Shown here: one piece after another, positions 8,644-16,899 of the stretch
Layout: each line of letters opens with the position of its first letter
How positions within the stretch are numbered: the first letter of the stretch is position 1
Source of the DNA: Microbulbifer flavimaris
Lineage (GTDB): Bacteria; Pseudomonadota; Gammaproteobacteria; Pseudomonadales; Cellvibrionaceae
Length of the DNA: 64,000 bases
Assembly (NCBI RefSeq): GCF_001641755.2
Contig: NZ_LRFG02000003.1
Span: 124,001-188,000 of the forward strand
Direction: 5' to 3'
Program-made: the position numbers and the translations under genes
Notes under the pieces: model-generated
What the model saw: the letters and a program-made list of their open reading frames with translations, nothing else
The model's database searches: none
What the model was told of the DNA's origin: nothing

Positions 8644-9180
8644 ATGTCCAACCCCGCGAAATATTCCCTCCCCATGCGCCTGATGCACTGGGCCATGGCC
8701 GCTCTGATCCTGGGGCTGATCGCCGTCGGCTGGTATATGGAGGGGCTGGACCGTTCTGTCGAAGCCAAGTTCGCCGTATTCTACCCGCTGCACAAATCGT
8801 TCGGCGCCCTGGTGCTTCTGCTGGTATTGATGCGCGTGGTGATGAAAGCATTCACCGCGAAACCGGCCATGCCCAGCTATGTAAACGGCATTATGCGCAA
8901 GCTCTCCGTGGCCTCACACCACCTGCTATACATGCTGATGCTGGCCATCCCCCTGTCGGGCTACCTGATGTCCAATGCCGGCGGTCGCGCGGTGGAGATG
9001 TTCGGTATCACTCTGCCGGTGCTGGTAGAGAAGAACAAGGCGCTCGGGTCGCTGATGCACGACATCCACGTAACGGCGCCCTACGTGCTGCTGGCCCTGA
9101 TCGCCGTACACATCGGCGCTGCCATCAAGCACCACTGGTTCGACGACAGCGAGCGCAGCTACCTCCGGCGCATGGCCTGA
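8644..9180 (+). CDS. Cytochrome b561
   Basis: A 178-aa inner-membrane dihaem cytochrome of the bacterial b561 (CybB/YceJ) family, reported to oxidise ubiquinol and reduce superoxide or other acceptors. Four hydrophobic helices are evident, with candidate haem-ligand histidines in MRLMHWAM, YPLHKSFG, ASHHLLYM and LIAVHIGAAIKHHW. The length is normal for the family and AGGAG lies 7 nt before the ATG. It ends 19 bp from the convergent DUF3604 gene. No associated oxidoreductase partner is adjacent. Confidence 0.92.
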   Translation: MSNPAKYSLPMRLMHWAMAALILGLIAVGWYMEGLDRSVEAKFAVFYPLHKSFGALVLLLVLMRVVMKAFTAKPAMPSYVNGIMRKLSVASHHLLYMLMLAIPLSGYLMSNAGGRAVEMFGITLPVLVEKNKALGSLMHDIHVTAPYVLLALIAVHIGAAIKHHWFDDSERSYLRRMA

Positions 9181-9199
9181 TTCCGGCAAGCACCTTGCC

Positions 9200-11116
9200 C
9201 TATGCCCCGCCCGGATCGCCCGGCGTATACCAGATAGGTGATGTGTAGGCGCGATCCTGGATCGTGGCCGGGACCCGCTCGGGGCGCGGTATGTTGAAAA
9301 ACGCCGCGTCGTAAGTGGTCCAGCGCGGGGTGGGGATTTCCAGCACCCGGACGTAGTAAAAGGCCGCCTGTGCCGGGTCAAAGTCCGGGTCTTCCCAGTA
9401 GGCGGCCATCACCGGTTCGCCAATGGTGTTGGTATAGGTGGCCTTGTCCAGGTCCACCGTCGAGCCCACCGGAGTCTTGCAGCGGCCGTCGCGGCCGATT
9501 TCACGCCCGTCGGAAACTGCCACATCGTAAATGCGCTCGTGCGTCTCGCCACTGGCGTCGACCCAACCCTTGATCACCTGCACCCGATCCAGGTTTGCCC
9601 CATCCGGGTCCCGCAGGGCACGAACCATAAAACGCGGAACAGCGCCGGCGGGGGCCTTGCTGAGGTCACCGCCCATGGGCACCCCTCTGCGGTAACCCTG
9701 GTCGGCGAAATCCGGGCGTGACACTTCCTCCTTGGCGAAATCCCAGCCGGCAAAAACCCGCACACGGATGCGCGTACCTGTGGTGGCGTAAACCTCCTTG
9801 CGCTTGAGCGCATCGAAGATGTCCCGGCGGGTGTTATGCCGCGCCCACACCGCAGTGAGGCCCGCGGCGGATTCCTGAGAGGTGAGGACCTCCAGCGCCG
9901 GGTCTTCGGCGGGGATAACCTCAGTGTTGTGGCGATCCGCCGAAGGCTCCGTGGCCTTGTATTTGCCGAAGTAGTTCTCCTCACGGCTTGAGGCAAGCGC
10001 GGTGTGGGTGTCTGTTGCCGCCGTGAGGCCGAACTTGTACGGGTTTACCCCGATCCGCTTCTGCTGCTCCAGCCCCATCCGCAAGGCCGACCGCGCGTAC
10101 TCGCCGCGCAACATAGCCTTTTCCTTCCCCGCGGTGCCGGCAATGTTACCCGCATCCCAGTTCTCGAAATCCGCAAACTCATCGTTGGGCGAGAGGTATG
10201 GGTGCGCCTCCTCGTCCCCCTTGATCTGCGAAACCTCATGCAGCGGTTCCCAGCGCATGCGCCGCCTTGCGTAGTCTGCACTGATGGGCTTGCCGTCAAA
10301 GTCGAGGCCGTTGAACATCAGCCCGTTGCTCAGGTTGCCGTTATGAGGGATAGCGATCGCGCGGCCACCAGTTTTCTCCTCGTACCCCGCCAGGTACTTC
10401 CACAGGTCCTCGGGATCGAGACTGTCGAACATTGAGAACGGCAGGGTTCGGCCGGTCTTGTCGTCGCCATCTGCAAAAATCACCACCCGGTGCAGGTTGT
10501 CCCCTCCGGGTGTGGAGGTCCACTCGAACCCTGTCATGGCGGTGAAATGACCGGGCTCATTGTACTGCTCGGCCTTTTCGACGAAGTCCTGCCAGATGGA
10601 CGCAGTGGCGTCATTCGAGCTGAGCGGGTTAACACCCTCGACGGTACCGAGCTGGATGATCTCTGCGAACACCTCCTGCTGCCCCTCGAGCCCGGAGTTA
10701 AAGCGCTCGTAGGCGGACTTGCCCCAGGCATCTGCGAGCAGCGCGGGGTGCCCCTCTCGCAACATGGGCGCGAAACCAATCATCTCCGCGTGGTCGGTAA
10801 TCACCAGGAAGTCCAGCGGCCGGATCAACTGAAAGCGCTGCCCGCTGTTGGACAGCACTTCCTCGCCGCGGGCACCGCGATAGGCAGCATCGACATCGAG
10901 GGTGGTACCGATCAGGCCCGCATCAAATGACAGGTGCGTATGGAAGTGTGTGTCCCCGAATAGCACCTGGTCAGGGTAGTCGCGCCCCGCGTAGGGAGAG
11001 TACACGCGCTCAGCCACCGGATTCTTTTTCTGGCCCTCGTAGGGGGAGGCCTGGGCAGCCACTGCGAGTGCCGCCATCGAGGCAGCGAGGATCAGGGGAG
11101 CAACAATCGTTTTCAT
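9200..11116 (-). CDS. Secreted DUF3604 (PHP-like metallohydrolase) protein
   Basis: A 638-aa exported protein with a cleavable signal peptide ending near AQASPYEG. DUF3604 proteins resemble PHP-superfamily phosphoesterases; metal-ligand motifs visible are FGDTHFHTHLSFDAG (about residues 53-67), LVITDHAEM and IPHNGNLSNG, with a later ATDTHTA. The natural substrate is not established. It is a single-gene unit: AGGAACCG precedes the ATG, cytochrome b561 converges at its 3' end and a gene-free region lies upstream. Confidence 0.88.
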   Translation of the reverse strand: MKTIVAPLILAASMAALAVAAQASPYEGQKKNPVAERVYSPYAGRDYPDQVLFGDTHFHTHLSFDAGLIGTTLDVDAAYRGARGEEVLSNSGQRFQLIRPLDFLVITDHAEMIGFAPMLREGHPALLADAWGKSAYERFNSGLEGQQEVFAEIIQLGTVEGVNPLSSNDATASIWQDFVEKAEQYNEPGHFTAMTGFEWTSTPGGDNLHRVVIFADGDDKTGRTLPFSMFDSLDPEDLWKYLAGYEEKTGGRAIAIPHNGNLSNGLMFNGLDFDGKPISADYARRRMRWEPLHEVSQIKGDEEAHPYLSPNDEFADFENWDAGNIAGTAGKEKAMLRGEYARSALRMGLEQQKRIGVNPYKFGLTAATDTHTALASSREENYFGKYKATEPSADRHNTEVIPAEDPALEVLTSQESAAGLTAVWARHNTRRDIFDALKRKEVYATTGTRIRVRVFAGWDFAKEEVSRPDFADQGYRRGVPMGGDLSKAPAGAVPRFMVRALRDPDGANLDRVQVIKGWVDASGETHERIYDVAVSDGREIGRDGRCKTPVGSTVDLDKATYTNTIGEPVMAAYWEDPDFDPAQAAFYYVRVLEIPTPRWTTYDAAFFNIPRPERVPATIQDRAYTSPIWYTPGDPGGA

Positions 11117-11628
11117 CGGTTCCTGTCACATGCGGGAGGGAGGATGATTTTTTGGGTGGACGGCTACGGCCGTGAGGGCTGTCTGATCCGCGTGCAGAAG
11201 TGTAGCCCACCGCGCTGGCGGCCCGTGGCCGTGGCGTGCAAGCAGGGTGGGATTCGCCGCCGGCAGCGAGCCGTTTATTTCCAGGCAGCACAGCATCCTC
11301 TCCCCAGATGCCGGAGCTGCCAATCCGTGTCCGCCCTGCTCCAGCTTGACCGCGCTTCCTGCGCCTGAAAGTGATCGCGCAACCGCGACGGATAAATACT
11401 TCGACGAAATCTGTTACAGCGTATTTTTTAAGGGGAAATTTGCCGACGTCGACGCACGGAAGCCGAGGTTTCGCTGGCGTGGGGGGGGGGGGGGGTACAG
11501 GGCCAACCCGCTGCTGCAGGGGCTGGCCAGGCTGTTTACGGGGCAGAAGCGCTGCGCGTTCGCTGGCTGCCAGCGCGACCGGTGGGCGCCGCCAATACTG
11601 CGACGACACGCCAACCGTTGGTCGTGCA
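11117..11628. other. Gene-free 0.5-kb region containing the poly-G tract
   Basis: No open frame here carries a recognisable motif or a good ribosome-binding site. Several overlapping frames cross it on both strands but change character at the 15-G run. It includes the upstream region of the DUF3604 gene and the end region of acs. It may hold an unrecognised RNA or be a decayed gene; I see no positive evidence for either. Confidence 0.4.
11481..11495 (+). repeat. Homopolymer of 15 G
   Basis: Fifteen consecutive G residues flanked by GGCGT and TACAG. Such a run is prone to slipped-strand mispairing and could form a G-quadruplex. It does not lie in a recognised gene, so there is no clear phase-variable target. 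Its exact length is also the kind of feature that assembly or sequencing errors alter. Confidence 0.95.
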
Positions 11629-11653
11629 CAAAAAAGCCGGGCGCTGCCCGGCT
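11629..11653 (-). terminator. Rho-independent terminator of acs
   Basis: On the reverse strand an AGCCGGGCAGCGCCCGGCT hairpin (8-bp GC-rich stem) is followed by TTTTTT, 25 bp after the acs stop codon. A classic intrinsic terminator. Confidence 0.9.
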
Positions 11654-11677
11654 CTCAGCTGGTCCTGTCCAGAACCA

Positions 11678-13615
11678 CTACTGGTTGGCGCGATGCTCAA
11701 TCAACTCATCCACCACCGAGGGGTCGGCGAGGGTGGAGGTGTCGCCGAGGTTTTCCAGCTCGTTGCAGGCAATCTTGCGCAGGATACGGCGCATGATCTT
11801 GCCGGAGCGGGTCTTCGGCAGTCCCGGAGCCCACTGGATTACATCTGGCTTGGCGATCGGACCGATCTCCTTCACACACAGATCGATCAGTTCCTTGCGC
11901 AGCGCCTCGGAAGGCTCGTGCCCCGCCTTCAGGGTGACATAGGCGTAGATACCCTGCCCCTTGATGTCGTGCGGGTAACCTACCACTGCCGCCTCCGCGG
12001 TATCGTCGTGGAGAACGATCGCGCTCTCGATTTCGGCCGTGCCCAGGCGGTGGCCCGATACATTGAGCACATCATCGATGCGGCCGGTGATCCAGTAGTA
12101 TCCGTCTGCATCACGGCGGGCACCGTCACCGGTAAAGTAATAACCGGGGAAGGCGGAGAAGTAGGTATCGATCATGCGCTGATGATCACCGAAGACGGAA
12201 CGGATCATGCTCGGCCAGCTGGCTTTCATCACCAGCGCACCCTCACCTTCACCGTCGATTTCCCGCCCTTTCTCATCCAGTAGTGCCGGTTGTACGCCAA
12301 AGAACGGCTTGGTGGCGGAGCCCGGCTTCATGTCGATGGCGCCGGGCAGGGGTGTGATCAGGTGTGCACCGGTTTCCGTCTGCCACCAGGTGTCGACAAT
12401 GGGGCAGCGCTCATCACCCACCACCTGGTAGTACCACTCCCAGGCCTCTGGATTGATGGGTTCGCCCACCGTACCCAGCAGCTTGAGGGAACTGCGATCG
12501 GTTTTCGTGACGTAGTCATCACCGGCACCCATGAGGGCGCGGATCGCAGTGGGCGCGGTGTAGAAAATATTGACCTTGTGCTTGTCCACCACTTCCCAGC
12601 AGCGCGAGGCATCCGGGTAGGTGGGAACGCCCTCGAACATCAGGCTGACGGCACCCGCGGAGAGCGGCCCGTAAACGATATAGCTGTGTCCGGTAATCCA
12701 GCCCACATCGGCGGTACACCAGAAGACGTCGCCCTCTTTGTAATCGAAGGTGTACTTGAAGGTCATGGAGGCCATCAACAGGTAGCCGGCAGTGGTGTGC
12801 AGGACGCCTTTTGGCTTGCCGGTGGAACCGGAGGTGTAGAGGATGAAGAGTGGATCCTCCGCATTCATCACTTCCGGCTCGCACTCCACACTCTGTTCGG
12901 CTACCGACTCGGAATACCAGATATCCCGCTTGCTGTCCCAGTCCACGTTGGCACCGGTACGCTTGACCACGATGGCGGTGTGCACATTGGGGCAATTTGA
13001 GAGTGCCTGGTCCACATTGGCTTTCAGGGGCACCTTCTTGCCACCGCGCACACCCTCGTCGGCGGTGATCACCAGCTGGCAGTCACTATCCAGGATGCGG
13101 TCTTTGAGCGAGTCCGGAGAGAAACCGCCGAAGACCACCGAATGCACGGCACCGATACGGGCACAGGCCAGCATGGCGTAGGCCGCCTCGGGAATCATCG
13201 GCATATAGATACAGACCCGATCGCCCTTGCTCACACCGCGGGCACGCAACAGATTGGCCAGGCGGCAGACCTGCTGGTGCAGCTCGGCATAGGTGATGAC
13301 TTTGCTGTCGGCGGGGTCATCGCCTTCCCAGATAAAGGCTGTCTGTTCGGCGCGGGCGGGCAGGTGCCGGTCGATACAGTTGACGGTGACGTTCAGGGCG
13401 CCGTCGGCAAACCAGGCGGCGTGGCCGCGCTGCAGGTCTTCCTCGCGCACCTTGGTAAATGGCTTCTGCCACTGCAGGAAGTCCTTGGCCTGCTGGGCCC
13501 AGAAGGCATCGGGATCTTCGATGGACTGGCGGTAGAGCTTCTCGTAGTCATCGGCACGGATATGTGCCTCGGCGGCAAATTCCGCCGGCACACGGCGAAT
13601 GTGGACTTCGGACAT
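11678..13615 (-). CDS. acs: Acetyl-coenzyme A synthetase
   Basis: Activates acetate with ATP to acetyl-AMP and then acetyl-CoA, feeding acetate into central metabolism. The 645-aa length is typical. ANL-superfamily signatures are all present: [11 protein letters not shown] (P-loop-like), the acetyl-pocket region [21 protein letters not shown], the hinge [20 protein letters not shown], and [11 protein letters not shown] with Lys606, the residue whose acetylation inactivates the enzyme in other bacteria. The start at 13615 has AGGGAG upstream; an in-frame Met 16 codons earlier is less likely. Single-gene unit with its own terminator. Confidence 0.97.
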   Translation of the reverse strand: MSEVHIRRVPAEFAAEAHIRADDYEKLYRQSIEDPDAFWAQQAKDFLQWQKPFTKVREEDLQRGHAAWFADGALNVTVNCIDRHLPARAEQTAFIWEGDDPADSKVITYAELHQQVCRLANLLRARGVSKGDRVCIYMPMIPEAAYAMLACARIGAVHSVVFGGFSPDSLKDRILDSDCQLVITADEGVRGGKKVPLKANVDQALSNCPNVHTAIVVKRTGANVDWDSKRDIWYSESVAEQSVECEPEVMNAEDPLFILYTSGSTGKPKGVLHTTAGYLLMASMTFKYTFDYKEGDVFWCTADVGWITGHSYIVYGPLSAGAVSLMFEGVPTYPDASRCWEVVDKHKVNIFYTAPTAIRALMGAGDDYVTKTDRSSLKLLGTVGEPINPEAWEWYYQVVGDERCPIVDTWWQTETGAHLITPLPGAIDMKPGSATKPFFGVQPALLDEKGREIDGEGEGALVMKASWPSMIRSVFGDHQRMIDTYFSAFPGYYFTGDGARRDADGYYWITGRIDDVLNVSGHRLGTAEIESAIVLHDDTAEAAVVGYPHDIKGQGIYAYVTLKAGHEPSEALRKELIDLCVKEIGPIAKPDVIQWAPGLPKTRSGKIMRRILRKIACNELENLGDTSTLADPSVVDELIEHRANQ

Positions 13616-13868
13616 CGTTTTCTCCCTTATTGCTCTTATCGGGATTAATTTTCTCGGCTTCATCGCACTGCCGCTGGTCAGCGGTCAGTCTGGTCGGTCA
13701 GTTATATCATTCACGAAGCCAGAATGACAACGCTGTCAAGAATGCGGTCATTTCATGGTAACCCGCTGTACGCCGGCTTTCACCGCTCGACACGGATTGA
13801 GGTGCCAATTTCACGTAAAGCCGGGCACAATAGCGCCACAAAAAAGTGATCACATTTTGAGGTGGACC

Positions 13869-14222
13869 ATGAACAAGAGATTGCTGCGCATCGTCGAGGG
13901 CCAGGGGGAGCAGGATGCCGGACCCGTGGCCGAGGAGAAACTCCTGGCCGGCAAGCCCCGGCAACTCACCGAGCATTTCTTTACCAACACCAAAGAGAAT
14001 TTTTTCTGTGGCGTATGGAGCTCAGACACCGGCAAGTGGAAGCTCAGCTACAGCGAAGATGAGTTCTGCTACATCATCGACGGGGAAGCGATCATTACCG
14101 ATGCGGACGGACACAGTGAGCGTGTCGTCACTGGCGACGCTTTTTGCATTCCCGCAGGCTTCGAAGGCAGCTGGGAAACCGTGGGCAGCGTGAAGAAGTT
14201 CTACGCCATCTACGAAGAATGA
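13869..14222 (+). CDS. Small cupin-domain protein
   Basis: A 117-aa single cupin barrel of the Cupin_3 (ureidoglycine aminohydrolase-like) type: GVWSSDTGKWKLSYSEDEFCYIIDGEAIITDADG forms the first half and VVTGDAFCIPAGFEGSWETV the second. Metal-ligand positions typical of canonical cupins are only partly present, so it may bind metal weakly or act as a sensor or binding protein. Start chosen at the ATG preceded by GAGGTGGACC; an upstream in-frame extension lacks cupin similarity. Divergent from acs and convergent with panD. Function not predictable. Confidence 0.8.
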   Translation: MNKRLLRIVEGQGEQDAGPVAEEKLLAGKPRQLTEHFFTNTKENFFCGVWSSDTGKWKLSYSEDEFCYIIDGEAIITDADGHSERVVTGDAFCIPAGFEGSWETVGSVKKFYAIYEE

Positions 14223-14261
14223 GGAAACGGCGGTCGACGACCGCCGCTGAACAATCCGCCC

Positions 14262-14654
14262 TCAGGCGGTGACTTCAGCCAGCTGCACCGGGATGGTATT
14301 GGTGCTGCGCTCCACCCGGTTGTGCTCATCGAGGTAGACGAGCCGCGGCTTGAAGGTGTCCGCCTCCACCTCGCTCATCTGCGCATAGGACGCGATGATG
14401 ATGCGGTCCCCGACCTGCACCCGGCGGGCGGCGGCACCATTCATTGAGATGATCCCGGAACCCCGCTCGGCGAGGATCACGTAAGTGTGGAAGCGCTCGC
14501 CATTGCTGACGTTATAGATGTCGATCTTCTCGAATTCACGCAGACCCGCCAGTTCCACCAGATCCTGGTCGATGGCACAGGAGCCGTCGTACCAGAGTTC
14601 CGCCTGGGTAACTGCCGCCATATGCAGTTTGCACTTCAACATCTCGATCTGCAT
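14262..14654 (-). CDS. panD: Aspartate 1-decarboxylase (proenzyme)
   Basis: Decarboxylates L-aspartate to beta-alanine for pantothenate. This is the pyruvoyl-dependent PanD type: the self-cleavage site Gly24-Ser25 lies in YDGSCAID at the same position as in E. coli, and Ser25 would become the pyruvoyl group. The GERFHTYVI and [19 protein letters not shown] blocks are conserved. The start at 14654 has GGGTGAGGAA upstream. It lies 15 bp downstream of panC on the same strand, so beta-alanine supply and pantoate ligation are co-expressed. Confidence 0.96.
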   Translation of the reverse strand: MQIEMLKCKLHMAAVTQAELWYDGSCAIDQDLVELAGLREFEKIDIYNVSNGERFHTYVILAERGSGIISMNGAAARRVQVGDRIIIASYAQMSEVEADTFKPRLVYLDEHNRVERSTNTIPVQLAEVTA

Positions 14655-14669
14655 TTCCTCACCCTCCCA

Positions 14670-15518
14670 TCACAACTCAAGGGATACGTTGTCGATCAGC
14701 CGCGCGGCGGTGGTGTACATGGCCCCCAGCACGGTGATCTCGCGGTCGTCGTGAGCGGCCGGCTCCAGGTTGCGACTATTGCGGATGGAGAAATAATCCA
14801 CCTGGAAGCCACTGTCTTCGATCCGCGCCTTTGCCTCCGCTTCCAGCTCGGCGAAGTCACGCCGCCCCTGCTCGATCGATTCACGGACCCAGTTCAGCGA
14901 GCGGTTCAGTACCGCCACCCGGGGACGCTCTTCCGGGGTGATGTAACTGTTGCGGGAACTCATCGCCAGGCCGTCGGACTCCCGGTGCACCGGTGCGGCA
15001 ACGATCTCCACCGGGATGCAGAGGTCCTCCACCATGCGCCGGATCACGGCTAATTGCTGGAAATCCTTGATACCGAAAACGGCCTGATCCGGCTGTACGA
15101 TATTGAACAGCTTGGCCACCACGGTAGTGACGCCCTCGAAGTGCCCGGGACGACTGGCACCACAGAGCACATCGGTCATAGCCGGACAGACCACGCGGGT
15201 CTGCTCATCCATGCCATTGGGGTAGATTTCGCTTTCTTCCGGGTGAAAGAGAAAGTCGCAGTCCACGGCTCGCAGTCGCGCCATGTCCTGCTCCATAGTT
15301 CGCGGGTAGGTGTCCCAGTCTTCGTTGAGACCGAATTGCAGGCGGTTGACGAAGATGGACACCACCACCACGTCACAGTGCTGCCGGGCCAGGCGCACCA
15401 GCTCGATATGGGCATCGTGCAGGTTACCCATGGTGGGCACAAAGCCGATGGTCTTGCCGTTTCTGCGTGCTCCGGCCAGTGCCTCGCGCAGGCTGGCTAC
15501 ATGATGAAAGACTTGCAT
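14670..15518 (-). CDS. panC: Pantothenate synthetase
   Basis: ATP-dependent ligation of pantoate and beta-alanine. The 282-aa length matches the family. The nucleotidyl-transferase signature [16 protein letters not shown] (HxxH region), [20 protein letters not shown] and [12 protein letters not shown] are visible. The usual G-E-K-D-(F/Y)-Q-Q motif reads GIKDFQQL, with Ile replacing Glu while Lys, Asp and both Gln are kept. The start at 15518 is preferred over an ATG three codons upstream because AGGTGGAG is then spaced 9 nt away. panB, which often precedes panC, is not present here. Confidence 0.95.
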   Translation of the reverse strand: MQVFHHVASLREALAGARRNGKTIGFVPTMGNLHDAHIELVRLARQHCDVVVVSIFVNRLQFGLNEDWDTYPRTMEQDMARLRAVDCDFLFHPEESEIYPNGMDEQTRVVCPAMTDVLCGASRPGHFEGVTTVVAKLFNIVQPDQAVFGIKDFQQLAVIRRMVEDLCIPVEIVAAPVHRESDGLAMSSRNSYITPEERPRVAVLNRSLNWVRESIEQGRRDFAELEAEAKARIEDSGFQVDYFSIRNSRNLEPAAHDDREITVLGAMYTTAARLIDNVSLEL

Positions 15519-15841
15519 CCCGTTCATCTCCACCTGGGTGACCTGGACGCCACCGGGATATTCGCTGCTGGGTAAAATGTGCGCGGCATCATACTCGGAG
15601 GATTCGGCGCCCACAATATCGATGGGGAATGAAATCGGGCTAAAAAGCCCAAATTTCGGCGAAAACTAGCGCAAACAGAGCGAACTCCCCCAAAACAGAA
15701 CAAATACTCAACTTTTGTCGCAGTGCATACCGGCAGCGCCCGGCGGCAGAGTCCGCGCGGTTCAGGAAAGATTCAGTTGCACGGCGGCAAACTGCTCCCC
15801 ATCGTATCAGAGGCCGCATCGGCGGCACCGTGGAGAGCAAC
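15519..15841. other. Divergent intergenic region, panC / DUF6515
   Basis: About 320 bp between two divergent genes, so it should contain both promoters. I could not single out a convincing pair. A small GGGCT-AAAA-AGCCC hairpin sits at 15637-15650 and an A-rich stretch at 15655-15710. No gene-like frame. Confidence 0.4.
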
Positions 15842-16588
15842 ATGAGAACACTGATCACCACCCTTGCCACCGCGGGCCTGTTGCTCGCCGGCCCCGGGCC
15901 TGCACTGGCCGACAATTCGCCGGGCGGCTCCGCGTTTGAGCGCGCCTACCAGAAAGAAAAGCGCCAGCAGCGGGAACAGCATCGGGGGCGGGGCCACCAC
16001 AAGCGGCAGGACAACAACCACCAGGGTAATAATCGCCAGGACAAGCACCGCCCGAAACATCGCCCAAAGCATCGCCCCGATCGTGACTGGGACCGAGACC
16101 GCGGCGGCAAGCGCTGGAAGCGTGACGATCGGCGCTATCACCCGGGGCGCGGTCATGCCTGGGGCCACGGCAAGCGCAAAGACCACGGCCACCACAAGCA
16201 TCCCTATTACGGCAAGCCGTACTACGCCAAGCATGGCGACAGGAGGCACTACAAGAAGCGCAAACACTACCGCAAGCACCGCCACCACTGGCGTCCGTCG
16301 CATTACCACTACGGCTACCGCTGGCGCCACCTGCCGCGCAACTTCGTGCGCATCAGTTTTGGCGGCCTCGGCCTCTTCTACAGCGAGGGCATCTTCTACC
16401 GTCCCTACCAGGGTGCCTACGTGGTCGCGCGACCGCCCATCGGCGCCATCGTCACCAGCCTGCCGGGCACCGCGGTGAGCGTGATATTCGGGGGCCGGAA
16501 TTATTACGTGGCTTACGATACCTACTACCTCTGGGACGATTATCACCGCGGCTATCGGATCGTGGAAAACCCGGGCTTCTATTACTGA
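15842..16588 (+). CDS. Secreted His/Arg/Lys-rich DUF6515-type protein
   Basis: A 248-aa exported protein: signal peptide to about ALA-DN (residue 24), then about 120 residues extremely rich in His, Arg, Lys and Asp (for example HHKRQDNNHQGNN, KHRPKHRPKHRP), then a Gly/Tyr/aromatic domain with two Y-Y segments (GIFYRPYQGAYVV, RPPIGAIVTSLPGTAVSV, GGRNYYVAYDTYYL). The C-terminal pattern resembles DUF6515 from memory; function unknown. The basic, His-rich segment could bind metals or polyanions at the surface. Start at 15842 has GGAGA upstream. A paralogue is encoded at 22399-23055. Confidence 0.75.
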   Translation: MRTLITTLATAGLLLAGPGPALADNSPGGSAFERAYQKEKRQQREQHRGRGHHKRQDNNHQGNNRQDKHRPKHRPKHRPDRDWDRDRGGKRWKRDDRRYHPGRGHAWGHGKRKDHGHHKHPYYGKPYYAKHGDRRHYKKRKHYRKHRHHWRPSHYHYGYRWRHLPRNFVRISFGGLGLFYSEGIFYRPYQGAYVVARPPIGAIVTSLPGTAVSVIFGGRNYYVAYDTYYLWDDYHRGYRIVENPGFYY

Positions 16589-16603
16589 CACCCGCTCGCA
16601 AAC

Positions 16604-16630
16604 AGGCAGCCAAACCCGGCTGCCTTTTTT
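16604..16630 (+). terminator. Rho-independent terminator after the first DUF6515 gene
   Basis: AGGCAGCC-AAACC-CGGCTGCCT followed by a T-run; begins 16 bp after the stop codon on the coding strand. Confidence 0.9.
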
Positions 16631-16660
16631 TATCGCTTTATCAGTCCGAAAAGGGCGGCG

Positions 16661-16688
16661 AAAACCGAATAAAAATTTAATTTACCAA
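16661..16688 (+). repeat. AT-rich 28-bp direct repeat, copy 1 (upstream of speA)
   Basis: Begins AAAACCGAATAAAAATTTAA and ends TTTACCAA. It matches copy 2 (16772-16799) at 25 of 28 positions, 111 bp apart. The sequence stands out against the GC-rich background. It is partly reminiscent of the AT-rich centre of ARG boxes but lacks clear dyad symmetry. Candidate binding site for a regulator of speA. Confidence 0.75.
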
Positions 16689-16771
16689 GCGGATGGCGCA
16701 TCAATCCGCAGCAAGCTTTTTATTGCTTGCACTGGCACCGCACACATTCCTTCCTGTCGTCATCTCCCGAA

Positions 16772-16799
16772 AAAACCGAATTAAACTTTAATTTTCCAA
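16772..16799 (+). repeat. AT-rich 28-bp direct repeat, copy 2 (upstream of speA)
   Basis: Begins AAAACCGAATTAAACTTTAA and ends TTTTCCAA, differing from copy 1 at three positions. It lies about 100-130 bp upstream of the speA start and immediately upstream of a further ATTAAATTTTTT run and a possible -10 element. Confidence 0.75.
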
Positions 16800-16826
16800 C
16801 ATTAAATTTTTTCATTTTTTGTTATC

Positions 16827-16832
16827 TATAGT
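16827..16832 (+). promoter_or_regulatory. Possible speA -10 element TATAGT
   Basis: TATAGT lies 68 bp before the speA ATG inside a very AT-rich segment (16781-16840). No good TTGACA is seen 16-18 bp upstream, so the promoter would depend on the AT-rich upstream sequence or on an activator. The whole 16589-16899 interval contains no gene. Confidence 0.4.
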
Positions 16833-16899
16833 TATTGCTTTCCCAGCAGACTGAGCGCACCATTCGCGCCCCTTCAGACTCCCTGATCACTGAGGCGTC

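Noticed and set aside
11247..11942. Possible gene crossing the poly-G tract
   Set aside because: The frame runs into the antisense of acs, lacks a ribosome-binding site, and codon character changes at the G-run. No family similarity seen.
13846..13856. CRP-like site AAGTGATCACA in front of the cupin gene
   Set aside because: The GTGATCAC core is palindromic but the spacing does not fit TGTGA-N6-TCACA, and it lies within 25 bp of the start codon.
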